Shown here in pieces: positions 55,129 through 64,000 of a stretch of DNA of 64,000 bases. Every line of letters begins with the position of its first letter. Position 1 is the first letter of the stretch. Under the pieces are notes generated by a model. That model had not been told where the DNA came from. It did not search any database and worked only from the letters and a program-made list of their open reading frames with translations. Source of the DNA: Pseudarthrobacter enclensis (GTDB lineage: Bacteria > Actinomycetota > Actinomycetes > Actinomycetales > Micrococcaceae); NCBI RefSeq assembly GCF_030811655.1, contig NZ_JAUSRE010000007.1, positions 1 to 64,000 on the forward strand. The letters are read 5' to 3'. The position numbers and the translations under genes are program-made.

Positions 55129-55212
55129 AAGCTCAGATGTCAGACTCCGGCCGTGCTGCCGGACGCAAGAGCCGGCGGGATGCCGGAACCCCAACGTGGA
55201 GAGGCCAGGGAC

Positions 55213-55539
55213 GTGACGTACGTAATCGCGCAGCCGTGTGTGGATGTCAAGGACAAGGCATGCATTGAAGAATGCCCGGTCGACTGCATCTATGAAGGCG
55301 AGCGTTCGCTGTACATCCATCCGGACGAGTGCGTGGACTGTGGCGCATGCGAGCCGGTGTGCCCGGTGGAGGCCATCTACTACGAGGATGACACCCCCGA
55401 GGAATGGGCCGACTACTACAAAGCCAACGTCGAGTTCTTCGATGACCTGGGTTCCCCGGGCGGCGCGGCCAAGATCGGCAACACGGGCAAGGACCACCCG
55501 ATGATCGCCGCCCTGCCGCCGCAGAACCAAGACCACTGA
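55213..55539 (+). CDS. fdxA: 7Fe ferredoxin
   Basis: A 108-residue electron carrier. Cys9, Cys17 and Cys50 fit the 3Fe-4S cluster, and Cys21, Cys40, Cys43 and Cys46 fit the 4Fe-4S cluster, with Cys25 extra, exactly as in Azotobacter ferredoxin I numbering plus one. GTG 55213 follows GGAGAGG. The stop is 14 nt before dapC, an arrangement also seen in mycobacteria (fdxC-dapC). Confidence 0.93.
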   Translation: MTYVIAQPCVDVKDKACIEECPVDCIYEGERSLYIHPDECVDCGACEPVCPVEAIYYEDDTPEEWADYYKANVEFFDDLGSPGGAAKIGNTGKDHPMIAALPPQNQDH

Positions 55540-55553
55540 CGCGGTCGGACACA

Positions 55554-56705
55554 ATGACCGCAGCCGTGAACTCGTTTGGCCTCAACCTGCCCGACTACCC
55601 GTGGGAGGCCATGGCACCATACGTGGCCAAGGCCTCGGAGCATCCCGGGGGAGCCGTCAATCTTTCCATCGGCACGCCCGTGGATCCCACCCCGCAGCTG
55701 GTCCAGGATGCCTTGAAGGCGGCTGCGAACGCGCCCGGCTATCCGACGGTCCATGGCACCCCGGCGCTTCGTGAGGCCATCGCCGGCTGGTTTGAGCGCC
55801 GTCGTGGAGTGTCCGGGCTGGACCCCCGCAACATCATGCCCACGGTGGGTTCAAAGGAGCTCGTCGCCTGGCTGCCGCTGCTGCTGGGCCTCAAGCCCGG
55901 AGACGTCGTCGTCCGCCCCAGGGTGGCCTACCCCACCTACGACATTGGCGCGACCTTCGCCGGGGTCACCTCCGTGGCCACTGACAACCTGGACGAGCTG
56001 GACGATGCCACCCGTTCACGCGTACGGCTTATTTGGGTGAACTCGCCGGGCAACCCCACCGGCAGCGTCCGGGACGTTGACTCCCTGAAGGCCCTGGTCG
56101 ACCAGGCGCGCGAACTCGGTGCCGTCGTTGCCTCCGACGAATGCTATGCGGAACTCGGCTGGGGCAGCTGGGACGTCCAGCGCGGCGGCCAGCGCGTCCC
56201 CAGCATCCTCGATCCCCGGGTGGCCGGCGGATCCCACCACGGCCTGCTGTCCGTATACTCGCTGAGCAAACAGTCCAACCTGGCCGGCTACCGCGCAGCG
56301 TTCGTGGCAGGTGATCCGGACCTGATGCCCAACCTGGTCAACAGCCGCAAACATGCGGGCATGATTGTTCCGTACCCGATCCAGGAGGCCATGCGGGTGG
56401 CGCTGGGCGATGACACGCACGTTGAGGCGCAGAAGGACCTGTACCGGGGGCGGCGTGAACGGCTGGTACCCGCGCTGCTGGACTTCGGCCTGGAGATCAA
56501 GGAATCCGACGCCGGGCTGTACCTGTGGTCGACGGCAGGGGAAGGCACCTGGGACACCGTGGCGCGCCTGGCGGACCGCGGCATCGTGGTGGGACCGGGC
56601 GTCTTTTACGGCGAGGCGGGCAACGGCTATATCCGCGTGGCCTTGACCGGATCCGACGAGCGGATCGATGCAGCCGTGCAGCGGTTGGGCGCATCCGGCT
56701 CCTAG
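55554..56705 (+). CDS. dapC: succinyldiaminopimelate transaminase
   Basis: A 383-residue class I aminotransferase of the actinobacterial DapC type, which forms N-succinyl-L,L-diaminopimelate from the keto acid and glutamate. WVNSPGNPTG is the cofactor-binding segment and the PLP lysine is in YSLSKQSNLAGYR. Linkage to fdxA and to dapD-dapE further on supports the lysine/DAP role rather than a general aminotransferase. No clear ribosome site; it is probably coupled to fdxA. Confidence 0.9.
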   Translation: MTAAVNSFGLNLPDYPWEAMAPYVAKASEHPGGAVNLSIGTPVDPTPQLVQDALKAAANAPGYPTVHGTPALREAIAGWFERRRGVSGLDPRNIMPTVGSKELVAWLPLLLGLKPGDVVVRPRVAYPTYDIGATFAGVTSVATDNLDELDDATRSRVRLIWVNSPGNPTGSVRDVDSLKALVDQARELGAVVASDECYAELGWGSWDVQRGGQRVPSILDPRVAGGSHHGLLSVYSLSKQSNLAGYRAAFVAGDPDLMPNLVNSRKHAGMIVPYPIQEAMRVALGDDTHVEAQKDLYRGRRERLVPALLDFGLEIKESDAGLYLWSTAGEGTWDTVARLADRGIVVGPGVFYGEAGNGYIRVALTGSDERIDAAVQRLGASGS

Positions 56706-56722
56706 GGGTACGTAACATTCGT

Positions 56723-56738
56723 GTGACTCGCCCCACAT
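56723..56738 (+). promoter_or_regulatory. CRP/GlxR-like site upstream of citrate synthase
   Basis: TGTGA-CTCGCC-CCACA differs from TGTGA-N6-TCACA at one base. It lies about 80 bp before the start point predicted from the TACTTT box (56798-56803). Confidence 0.4.
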
Positions 56739-56797
56739 CCGGCGCATTTTAGGCCGTCGGGGAAGGCTGCGGATTAGTGACACCCGCCAAGGAGCGG

Positions 56798-56803
56798 TAC
56801 TTT
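56798..56803 (+). promoter_or_regulatory. candidate -10 box of gltA
   Basis: TACTTT fits TANNNT; transcription from about 56810 would give a 134-nt leader. The remaining leader has no recognised riboswitch. Confidence 0.35.
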
Positions 56804-56943
56804 TTAAGTGACGATCAATGGTGGCTTTCTACAAGAAGGCAGCCCGGGTGTTGGAACCTGTCTTCTCAGGCACAGTGCACGGCTCACCTGATATTGGATC
56901 AAGCTTTCGACAGAGGCCAAAGACGCCTCATGAAGGGGACTCC

Positions 56944-58230
<1,287 letters not shown>

Positions 58231-58268
58231 TTCCCTGCCCGCCAGGGGCAGCAACGGCAATTACGACG

Positions 58269-58304
58269 ACGGCCGCCCACCTTCCACAGGTGGGCGGCCG
58301 TTTT
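58269..58304 (+). terminator. Rho-independent terminator of gltA
   Basis: A 14-bp perfect stem ACGGCCGCCCACCT/AGGTGGGCGGCCGT with a 5-nt loop leading into TTTT. It may also serve the convergent galE. Confidence 0.88.
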
Positions 58305-58344
58305 GCGTCTCTACATCATCGACTGCAATCGATGGGGAGCAAAG

Positions 58345-59358
58345 TCAGGAGGCGTAGCCCTGGGGATTGTTCTTCTGCCAGCGCCAGTGGTCCTCGCACA
58401 TCTGGTCCACGGTCTTGGTGGTGGACCAGCTCAGGTCCGCCAGCGCGGACGTGGCGTCGGCCCAGAAGGCTGGAAGGTCGCCCGCGCGGCGGCCGGTGAT
58501 CTCGTAGGGGATGGGCTTGCCCACGGCCTTTTCAAAGGAGCGCAGGACTTCCAGGACGGAGGAGCCCTTCCCGGAGCCGAGGTTCCAGCGGAACACTCCG
58601 GTGCGGTCGGCGATGTGGTTCAGGGCCGCGACGTGTCCCTCTGCCAGGTCCACCACGTGGATGTAGTCGCGCAGGCAGGTGCCGTCGGGGGTGTCGTAGT
58701 CGCCGCCGAACACCATGAGCTTCTCGCGGCGGCCCACGGCCACCTGGGCGATGAACGGCACGAGGTTGTTGGGGATGCCCTGCGGGTCCTCGCCGATCCG
58801 CCCTGAGGGGTGCGCGCCGACCGGGTTGAAGTAGCGCAGCAGTGCTATGTGCCAGCGGGAGTCGGCGGTGCCGAGGTCCGAGAGGATGTCCTCGATCTGT
58901 TCCTTGGTGCGCCCGTAGGGGTTGTTGGCGCCGATCTCCATTTTCTCCACGTAGGGGATGGGATTGTGCTCGCCGTAAACCGTGGCCGAGGAGCTGAAAA
59001 CAATGGACCGCACGTCATGCCGGTCCATGACGCGGATCAGGTTCAGGGTGCCGACGAGGTTGTTGTAGTAGTACTTCAACGGCTCCTGCACGGATTCGCC
59101 GACGGCCTTGAGGCCGGCGAAGTGGATGACGGCGTCGATGGCGTTGCCGGCAAAGACCTTCTCCACCGCTGCCTCGTCCACGAGGTCAACCTTGTGGAAT
59201 TCCGCGGCCTTGCCGCTGAGTTCGGCAACCCGCCGCAGCGACTCCTCGCTGGAGTTGACCAGGTTGTCGATGACCACCACGTCGTGGCCGGCTTCCTGAA
59301 GGGAGAGGACGGTGTGGGAACCGATGTAGCCGGTGCCACCTGTAACCAAGATTTTCAT
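58345..59358 (-). CDS. galE: UDP-glucose 4-epimerase
   Basis: A 337-residue extended short-chain dehydrogenase that interconverts UDP-glucose and UDP-galactose. The NAD-binding motif TGGTGYIGSH is at 7-16, the catalytic Ser is in SSSATVYG and the Tyr-Lys pair in NPYGRTKEQIE. TSALADLSW near the end is family-typical. The mRNA appears leaderless. It converges on gltA and supplies UDP-galactose for envelope glycans together with galU. Confidence 0.94.
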   Translation of the reverse strand: MKILVTGGTGYIGSHTVLSLQEAGHDVVVIDNLVNSSEESLRRVAELSGKAAEFHKVDLVDEAAVEKVFAGNAIDAVIHFAGLKAVGESVQEPLKYYYNNLVGTLNLIRVMDRHDVRSIVFSSSATVYGEHNPIPYVEKMEIGANNPYGRTKEQIEDILSDLGTADSRWHIALLRYFNPVGAHPSGRIGEDPQGIPNNLVPFIAQVAVGRREKLMVFGGDYDTPDGTCLRDYIHVVDLAEGHVAALNHIADRTGVFRWNLGSGKGSSVLEVLRSFEKAVGKPIPYEITGRRAGDLPAFWADATSALADLSWSTTKTVDQMCEDHWRWQKNNPQGYAS

Positions 59359-59364
59359 GCCTCA

Positions 59365-59370
59365 ACGCTA
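59365..59370 (-). promoter_or_regulatory. -10 box of galE (leaderless)
   Basis: On the minus strand TAGCGT ends 6 nt before ATG 59358. Confidence 0.5.
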
Positions 59371-59433
59371 TCCCACAGGGAGTGCAGTCGCCCCCGCGTC
59401 CCGTATCGCGGCCGCCGCGCGGCGGCAGTCGAA

Positions 59434-59445
59434 GCACAGATGTGC
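59434..59445. promoter_or_regulatory. small inverted repeat before the TetR gene
   Basis: GCACA-GA-TGTGC, 12 nt before GTG 59457. It is a likely autoregulatory operator of the TetR protein. Confidence 0.4.
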
Positions 59446-59456
59446 TAATAAGAATA

Positions 59457-60065
59457 GTGCCCAAAATAGTAGACGCCGGTGCCAGGCGCCAGGATGTTGT
59501 CCAGGCGGTTCTCCGCATCATCGCGGTGGATGGCCTGGAGCGCGCCTCCCTTCGGGAAGTGGCAGATGAAGCCGGACTCGCCGTGGGTTCTGTCCGCCAT
59601 TATTTCGCCGGCAGCGAGGAACTGCTTGCGTTCACATTTGGCACAGTGGTGGACAGCCTGGTGGGCCGGCTCGAGGAGCTTCTTCCGGCCGTCCAGGCGG
59701 CTCCCGCCGGTGGCCCTGGGCAAAGAGCGGCTGTTTTAACCCTCCTGGGCGGCATGCTTCCCCTCGATGAAGAGACAGCGGTGGAAGCATGCGCGTGGAT
59801 GGCCTTCAAGAATGCCGCAAGGATCAGGCCCTTTCTTGCCGCGGAAGCGGACCGCAGCCACCGTGAAGTCGCCGCAGTCATGGGTGCAGTGGTTGCCTCC
59901 CTGCTCCCGGATAACGAACCCAGGGAGAACCTGGTGGTAGAGGCGGAACGGCTTCTTGCCACGGTGGACGGCCTGTGCATGCATGCCCTGCTGCAACCGG
60001 CCTGGATGACTGCGCAGATGTGCCGCGATGTCCTGGAACGCCACCTCGACGGGCTGGGCCGGTAA
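59457..60065 (+). CDS. TetR family transcriptional regulator
   Basis: A 202-residue regulator with the N-terminal helix-turn-helix SLREVADEAGLAVGSVRHYF and an all-helical ligand domain. GTG 59457 gives a standard N-terminus; the frame is open to 59382 but would run through the inverted repeat and promoter region. It is divergent from galE by 98 nt. Possible targets are itself or galE. Confidence 0.83.
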   Translation: MPKIVDAGARRQDVVQAVLRIIAVDGLERASLREVADEAGLAVGSVRHYFAGSEELLAFTFGTVVDSLVGRLEELLPAVQAAPAGGPGQRAAVLTLLGGMLPLDEETAVEACAWMAFKNAARIRPFLAAEADRSHREVAAVMGAVVASLLPDNEPRENLVVEAERLLATVDGLCMHALLQPAWMTAQMCRDVLERHLDGLGR

Positions 60066-60184
60066 ACCGCAAAGGCGGATACCCTGGTGCCCTCGCGTGG
60101 CGTGGCTGCGGGAATAGACTGATAGCCGGATATGCCGGACCGGATCTTGATGGCCGGCAGGAGCAGGCCAGGGAAGGACTTCGG

Positions 60185-60796
60185 ATGCAGCACGCAGGCG
60201 GTTCAGGATGGCAGATCACTACCGACACGTCCGGGCCGATGATGATTGCGCTCTACGTCAGGGACGCGGCCGGACTGAACGGTGTGGGGCAGCCCGTCCT
60301 TTCCCACGCGTCGCCCAAGGTCCGCTCCGCCGACCACACCCACCTCACTTCCGACGTCGGTGGACTCAGCGCGCTGAAAACCGAATGGGAGGCCTGGTGG
60401 GAACAACTGCTCAAAGCGCACCCGCACATGTCTCCCGAGCTCTCCCCGCCCAGCTTTGAGGCGTTCGGCAACTCTCCGGCACTGCAGCGGGTACTGCAGG
60501 CACATTTCGGTTCCGCACTCACCTGGGCCAGGGAGCGGCGGAGCGAATACGCCGAGCTTGAAGCGGAACGCGTGGTGACCGGAACCGACCAGCTGCTTCA
60601 GGACATGATGGATGACAGGCTGATGGAAGTGGGCAGGGACTCGCGGGACTTCAAACTGACCATCATAGAGCTGCCACTGGACGAACAGCGGGCCTGGTAC
60701 CTGGAGCCGGACAAGATCATCATGAGCCAGGAACTGATGAGCCAGCCCGAACTGTTCCGCAGCTATGTCCAGCCTGTGCTGGAGATCCTCGTCTAG
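60185..60796 (+). CDS. conserved hypothetical protein
   Basis: A 203-residue soluble protein. It begins QHAGGSGWQITTDTSGPMMI and has a charged helical middle (HFGSALTWARERRSEYAELE) and a regular C-terminal half with KLTIIELPLDEQRAWYL. No domain, signal peptide or helix is recognised. GGAAGGA lies about 7 nt before ATG 60185. Codon use is like that of the neighbours, so it is probably a real lineage-specific gene. Confidence 0.65.
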   Translation: MQHAGGSGWQITTDTSGPMMIALYVRDAAGLNGVGQPVLSHASPKVRSADHTHLTSDVGGLSALKTEWEAWWEQLLKAHPHMSPELSPPSFEAFGNSPALQRVLQAHFGSALTWARERRSEYAELEAERVVTGTDQLLQDMMDDRLMEVGRDSRDFKLTIIELPLDEQRAWYLEPDKIIMSQELMSQPELFRSYVQPVLEILV

Positions 60797-60823
60797 TGGT
60801 GTCCAGGGCGGCGACGGCGGCGC

Positions 60824-61696
60824 TCAGCTGCCGCCGTCGTCCGTACGCACGGTGATGCGCACCTGCGTCCCGGGAGACCCCGTGACCTGCCATCCGTCTC
60901 CGCCGGACCGCTGCCAGGTGTGTCCATCCACTTCCACCCGCGTTACTGCCAGGTCCTTGGCGTTGGCCACCGCCCACTGGGCCACCGACCAGGCCAGCGC
61001 GCCGTCCACATCGACCACCAGGGTGCCACCGTCGACCTGGGAGTCCACGCCGCCGTAGCCCTGGTCCAGTTCAGTGGCCACCGTCGCGGGATCGCCAGCC
61101 GCAGTAGGGGAGCGCAGCGTGCATTGCACTCCTGCAGGCGTTTGCCCTGTCAGTCCCGATGCGAACGCCCTGCCCATATCCTCGTGCTCGGCGTACGCCT
61201 TGGGGTAGGCGGACCGCTGGACGTGCTGTGCCGCGTCAGTGATATCCAGCGTCTCGTACCCGGGAATCTTTACCAGGGCGTCGTAGAAGGCGTTCACGGC
61301 GTAGTACGGATCCATGATTTGCGCCTCGGTACCCCAGCCCTGGGACGGCCGCTGCTGGAAGAGGCCACGGGAGTCGGGGCCGGCCTGGTCGCCGTGCCCG
61401 ATGTTTCGCAGTTTGGACTCCTGCATGGCCGTGGCCAGGGCGATGGTGGCGGCACGTGCCGGGAGGCCGCGCCGCACCGCCACCGCAGTGATCAGCGCTG
61501 CGTTGGCTGCCTGGTCCGGGGCGAGTTCACCGCTCCGCCCGCCGGCGGTTGCTGTGCAGCGCTCTGAAACGAGGGTCTCGGAACGCTGCACAAAATACAC
61601 CGCAGTGTAGATTCCGCCCACGACCAGCGCGAGGGTGAGGAGCAGCACCGCAAGGCGGCGCAGGCCGCGCCTGCGCGCCACAGACAAGGGGGCCAC
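60824..61696 (-). CDS. membrane-anchored lysozyme-like protein
   Basis: A 290-residue protein with one N-terminal helix (about 14-34) and an outside domain. The segments AATIALATAMQESKLRNI and GLFQQRPSQGWGT are the hallmark of the lysozyme-like domain in actinobacterial peptidoglycan hydrolases, with Glu of MQES at the catalytic position. The C-terminal part is small and beta-rich. It lies 7 nt after dapD on the same strand, so a role in peptidoglycan turnover is plausible. Relatives may carry uninformative database labels; the activity is not proved. Confidence 0.65.
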   Translation of the reverse strand: MAPLSVARRRGLRRLAVLLLTLALVVGGIYTAVYFVQRSETLVSERCTATAGGRSGELAPDQAANAALITAVAVRRGLPARAATIALATAMQESKLRNIGHGDQAGPDSRGLFQQRPSQGWGTEAQIMDPYYAVNAFYDALVKIPGYETLDITDAAQHVQRSAYPKAYAEHEDMGRAFASGLTGQTPAGVQCTLRSPTAAGDPATVATELDQGYGGVDSQVDGGTLVVDVDGALAWSVAQWAVANAKDLAVTRVEVDGHTWQRSGGDGWQVTGSPGTQVRITVRTDDGGS

Positions 61697-61703
61697 GGAG
61701 CAA

Positions 61704-62732
61704 TTAGTTGGCGTGCAGCGCGTCGTTCAGTTCAACGGTCTGGCCCTTGCGGGGCAGGGCCTCCACGGCACCCGTGGTGGAGTTGCGCCGGAACAGGAGG
61801 TTGGGCACGCCGGACAGTTCAGCAGCCTTGACGATCCTCGTAGTGTCTTCGCCCACCTCGTCCTTGGGGCCCGGAACGCGCACACGGGTGCCCGCCGTGA
61901 CGTACAGGCCGGCCTCCACCACGGAATCATCGCCGATGCTGATACCAACGCCGGAGTTCGCGCCGAGCAGGACGCGCTCGCCGATGGTGATCTTTTCCTT
62001 GCCGCCGCCGGAAAGGGTACCCATGATGGATGCGCCGCCGCCAACGTCGCTGCCGTCCCCGGTCACGACGCCCGCGGAGATCCGGCCCTCCACCATGGAG
62101 GTACCCAGGGTCCCGGCGTTGAAGTTCACGAAGCCCTCGTGCATGACCGTGGTCCCGGCAGCCAGGTGGGCACCCAGGCGTACCCGGTCGGCGTCGGCGA
62201 TCCTGACGCCGCTGGGAACCACGTAGTCGACCATCCGCGGGAACTTGTCGATGCCGTAGACCGTGACGGCGCCGCGGCGCCGCAGCTTGGCACGGGTCAG
62301 TTCAAAGCCTTCGACGGCGGCGGGGCCGAAGTTGGTCCACACCACGTTGGGGAGCTTGCCGAAGATGCCGTCCAGGTTGATCGTGTTCGGACGGACCAGG
62401 CGGTGCGATAGGAGGTGCAGCCGCAGGTAGGCGTCTGCCGTATCAGCGGGAGCCTCGTCGAGGTTGATCTGGACGAAGACCACTTTCTGCTCGGTGCCGC
62501 GGTCCTCATCGGCGCCGTTCTCGGCGATGCGGGTCAGGGCGTCGTCAGCGTCTTCCACGGATCGAAGGTCTTCGGCTGCAACGCCAAGTGCCGGTGCGGG
62601 GAACCAGACGTCCAGGACGGTGGCCTCGCCGCCGGCGGTGGCGACGGTGGCCACGCCAAAGCCATAGGCGGAGCGGTCATCGGCGTTGGGGGTCAGGGTT
62701 TGGGGCACGGCGGAGGAAGCGGTCTCAGTCAT
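61704..62732 (-). CDS. dapD: tetrahydrodipicolinate N-succinyltransferase
   Basis: A 342-residue DapD of the actinobacterial type. It adds succinyl to tetrahydrodipicolinate, committing to lysine and DAP synthesis. The left-handed beta-helix contains [18 protein letters not shown] and [23 protein letters not shown] 62732 is chosen from homology and the -10 box 7 nt upstream; a longer open frame reaches 63710 but is antisense to dapE. It is back to back with dapE, as in mycobacteria. Confidence 0.94.
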   Translation of the reverse strand: MTETASSAVPQTLTPNADDRSAYGFGVATVATAGGEATVLDVWFPAPALGVAAEDLRSVEDADDALTRIAENGADEDRGTEQKVVFVQINLDEAPADTADAYLRLHLLSHRLVRPNTINLDGIFGKLPNVVWTNFGPAAVEGFELTRAKLRRRGAVTVYGIDKFPRMVDYVVPSGVRIADADRVRLGAHLAAGTTVMHEGFVNFNAGTLGTSMVEGRISAGVVTGDGSDVGGGASIMGTLSGGGKEKITIGERVLLGANSGVGISIGDDSVVEAGLYVTAGTRVRVPGPKDEVGEDTTRIVKAAELSGVPNLLFRRNSTTGAVEALPRKGQTVELNDALHAN

Positions 62733-62739
62733 GTGCTCC

Positions 62740-62745
62740 AGTCTA
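62740..62745 (-). promoter_or_regulatory. -10 box of dapD (leaderless)
   Basis: On the minus strand TAGACT ends 7 nt before ATG 62732. It is the same hexamer as the dapE box 27 bp away on the other strand. Confidence 0.55.
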
Positions 62746-62771
62746 TCGAGGGCCAGGCGGGCGGTTCGAAC

Positions 62772-62777
62772 TAGACT
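62772..62777 (+). promoter_or_regulatory. -10 box of dapE (leaderless)
   Basis: TAGACT ends 6 nt before GTG 62784. The divergent dapD and dapE promoters share 51 bp between the two start codons, so polymerase binding at one should hinder the other. Confidence 0.6.
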
Positions 62778-62783
62778 GGCTTC

Positions 62784-63920
62784 GTGACTGCCGAAACCGC
62801 CCCCGAATCTTTCGTGTCCACCCTTGACCTCCGCCAGGATGTATCGTTGCTGACCGCGGCGCTGATGGACATCAACAGTGTGTCGGGCAATGAGAGGCCT
62901 TTGGCGGACGCAGTTGAAGCTGCCTTGCTCCAGATTCCGCAGCTGTCCGTGGTCCGAGACGGTGACGCCATCATTGCCCGGACTGAACTGGGCCGCAGTG
63001 AACGGGTCATCCTCGCCGGTCACCTGGACACGGTCCCGTTGCCGCTGACCGAAGGTGCCAAGGGCACCGTCCCCTCCACTTGGGAGTCTGGCGTTCCCGG
63101 GGAAGGCATTCTTTACGGCCGTGGCGCCACCGACATGAAAGGCGGCGTGGCAGTCCAGCTGGCACTGGCGGCAGGCCTGTTCGACGGCGGCAAGCAGCCT
63201 AAGCGGGACGTCACCTTCGTGTTCTATGACCATGAAGAAGTGGAAGCGGTCAAGAGCGGCCTTGGACGCCTGGTCCGCAACCACGGGGACCTGCTGGCGG
63301 GCGACTTCGCCATCCTGCTGGAGCCAACCGACGGTACGGTGGAGGGCGGCTGCAACGGCACCAGCCGGTTTGAGGCGCGCACGGTGGGGGAGGCCGCACA
63401 CTCGGCCCGCGCATGGATGGGCAGCAACGCCATCCACGCCGCAGCCCCCATCCTGGCCCGCCTGGCAGCCTACGAGCCCCGGACCATCAACGTTGACGGG
63501 CTGGACTACCGCGAAAGCCTGAACGCGGTGAAGATCAATGGCGGCACTGCCGGCAACGTCATTCCGGACCGCTGCGTGGTCGAGATCAACTACCGGTTCG
63601 CGCCGGACAAGACGCCGGACCAGGCCGAAGCCCACGTACGGGAACTGTTGGAAGGTTTCGACGTGGTCCGCACCGATGCCGCAGCAGGCGCCCGTCCGGG
63701 CCTGCAGCACCCGGCAGCCGCCTCATTCGTTGCCGCCGTGGGAGCCGAGCCCAAGCCCAAATACGGCTGGACCGACGTCGCACGTTTCAGCGAGCTGGGG
63801 ATCCCCGCGGTGAACTTCGGCCCGGGCGACGCCCTGCTGGCCCACAAGGACAACGAGCACGTCGACGCCGACGCCATCCGCACCTGCCTGCGCGCCCTGG
63901 AGGAGTGGCTCGCCGGCTAA
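62784..63920 (+). CDS. dapE: succinyl-diaminopimelate desuccinylase
   Basis: A 378-residue M20-family metalloenzyme that removes succinate from N-succinyl-L,L-DAP. Zinc ligands and the catalytic Asp are in GHLDTVP and [10 protein letters not shown], the catalytic Glu in [13 protein letters not shown], and further ligands in LLEPTDG and the C-terminal HKDNEHV. With dapC and dapD in the window, the succinylase branch from tetrahydrodipicolinate to L,L-DAP is complete. Confidence 0.95.
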   Translation: MTAETAPESFVSTLDLRQDVSLLTAALMDINSVSGNERPLADAVEAALLQIPQLSVVRDGDAIIARTELGRSERVILAGHLDTVPLPLTEGAKGTVPSTWESGVPGEGILYGRGATDMKGGVAVQLALAAGLFDGGKQPKRDVTFVFYDHEEVEAVKSGLGRLVRNHGDLLAGDFAILLEPTDGTVEGGCNGTSRFEARTVGEAAHSARAWMGSNAIHAAAPILARLAAYEPRTINVDGLDYRESLNAVKINGGTAGNVIPDRCVVEINYRFAPDKTPDQAEAHVRELLEGFDVVRTDAAAGARPGLQHPAAASFVAAVGAEPKPKYGWTDVARFSELGIPAVNFGPGDALLAHKDNEHVDADAIRTCLRALEEWLAG

Positions 63921-63968
63921 GCGGCGCTGCTGCCCAAGAGGCGCCCTGGCCGGGACACGAAACGCGCG

Positions 63969-64000
63969 AAGGGCCAGGAACCTGACGGTTCCGGGCCCTT
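63969..64000 (+). terminator. terminator of dapE, cut by the window end
   Basis: A 14-position stem with one mismatch: AAGGGCC-A-GGAACC, a TGAC loop, then GGTTCC-G-GGCCCTT. Any T-run would start beyond the window. Confidence 0.6.

Noticed and set aside
61704..63710. A 668-codon open frame suggesting a DapD fusion protein
   Set aside because: The upstream two-thirds is antisense to dapE; DapD similarity begins at ATG 62732, where the promoter box also lies.

Overview
The window is high-GC DNA from an actinobacterium. Gene content and order point to Micrococcaceae, most likely Arthrobacter or Pseudarthrobacter; this is an inference from protein similarity and gene order, with no database search. 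Supporting signs are a Glp/SepX-type membrane protein, a succinylase lysine branch with fdxA beside dapC and dapD back to back with dapE, an xseB-xseA / ispH / ychF neighbourhood, and many genes whose start codon lies 6-8 nt after a TANNNT -10 box (leaderless transcripts).

Layout. 0-7.6 kb: SURF1, DUF3817 and guaA, then a very large helicase-like protein with an altered Walker A motif and a nuclease-like C-terminus. 7.6-12.3 kb: SAF-domain protein, FmdB zinc ribbon, 5-formyl-THF cyclo-ligase, galU, a GNAT acetyltransferase, a SepX/GlpR-like membrane protein and tRNA-Ala(CGC). 12.4-19.9 kb: a sugar-catabolic island-like block directly after the tRNA, with a LacI repressor, three LacI-type operators and a CRP-like site, an ABC binding protein, a frameshifted permease, an intact permease, and a dehydrogenase-ThuA-dehydrogenase trio. 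20-30.2 kb: DUF2235 hydrolase, small membrane proteins, corA with an Lrp regulator, two MFS exporters with Lrp and LysR regulators, an N-acetylglucosamine-kinase-like protein and a pirin.

30.4-34 kb: a complete osmoprotectant ABC transporter. 34-42.4 kb: aminotransferase, PPK2 kinase, xseB-xseA, a membrane protein, ispH, rmuC and ychF. 42.4-43.7 kb: a small membrane protein and the decayed remnant of a photolyase-related gene. 43.7-51.2 kb: an LpqW-like lipoprotein followed by a peptide ABC transporter with fused ATPases. 51.2-64 kb: typA, an AbiEi/DUF559-like protein, fdxA-dapC, citrate synthase, galE, a TetR regulator, a lysozyme-like membrane protein co-directional with dapD, and divergent dapE.

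Most of the window is conserved housekeeping sequence. The accessory or unusual parts are the helicase/nuclease protein, the ThuA sugar block with its broken permease and layered regulation, and the photolyase remnant. No CRISPR array, prophage, insertion sequence or rRNA was seen. The clearest genome-scale signal is the repeated -10-to-start-codon geometry, which also settles several start codons.
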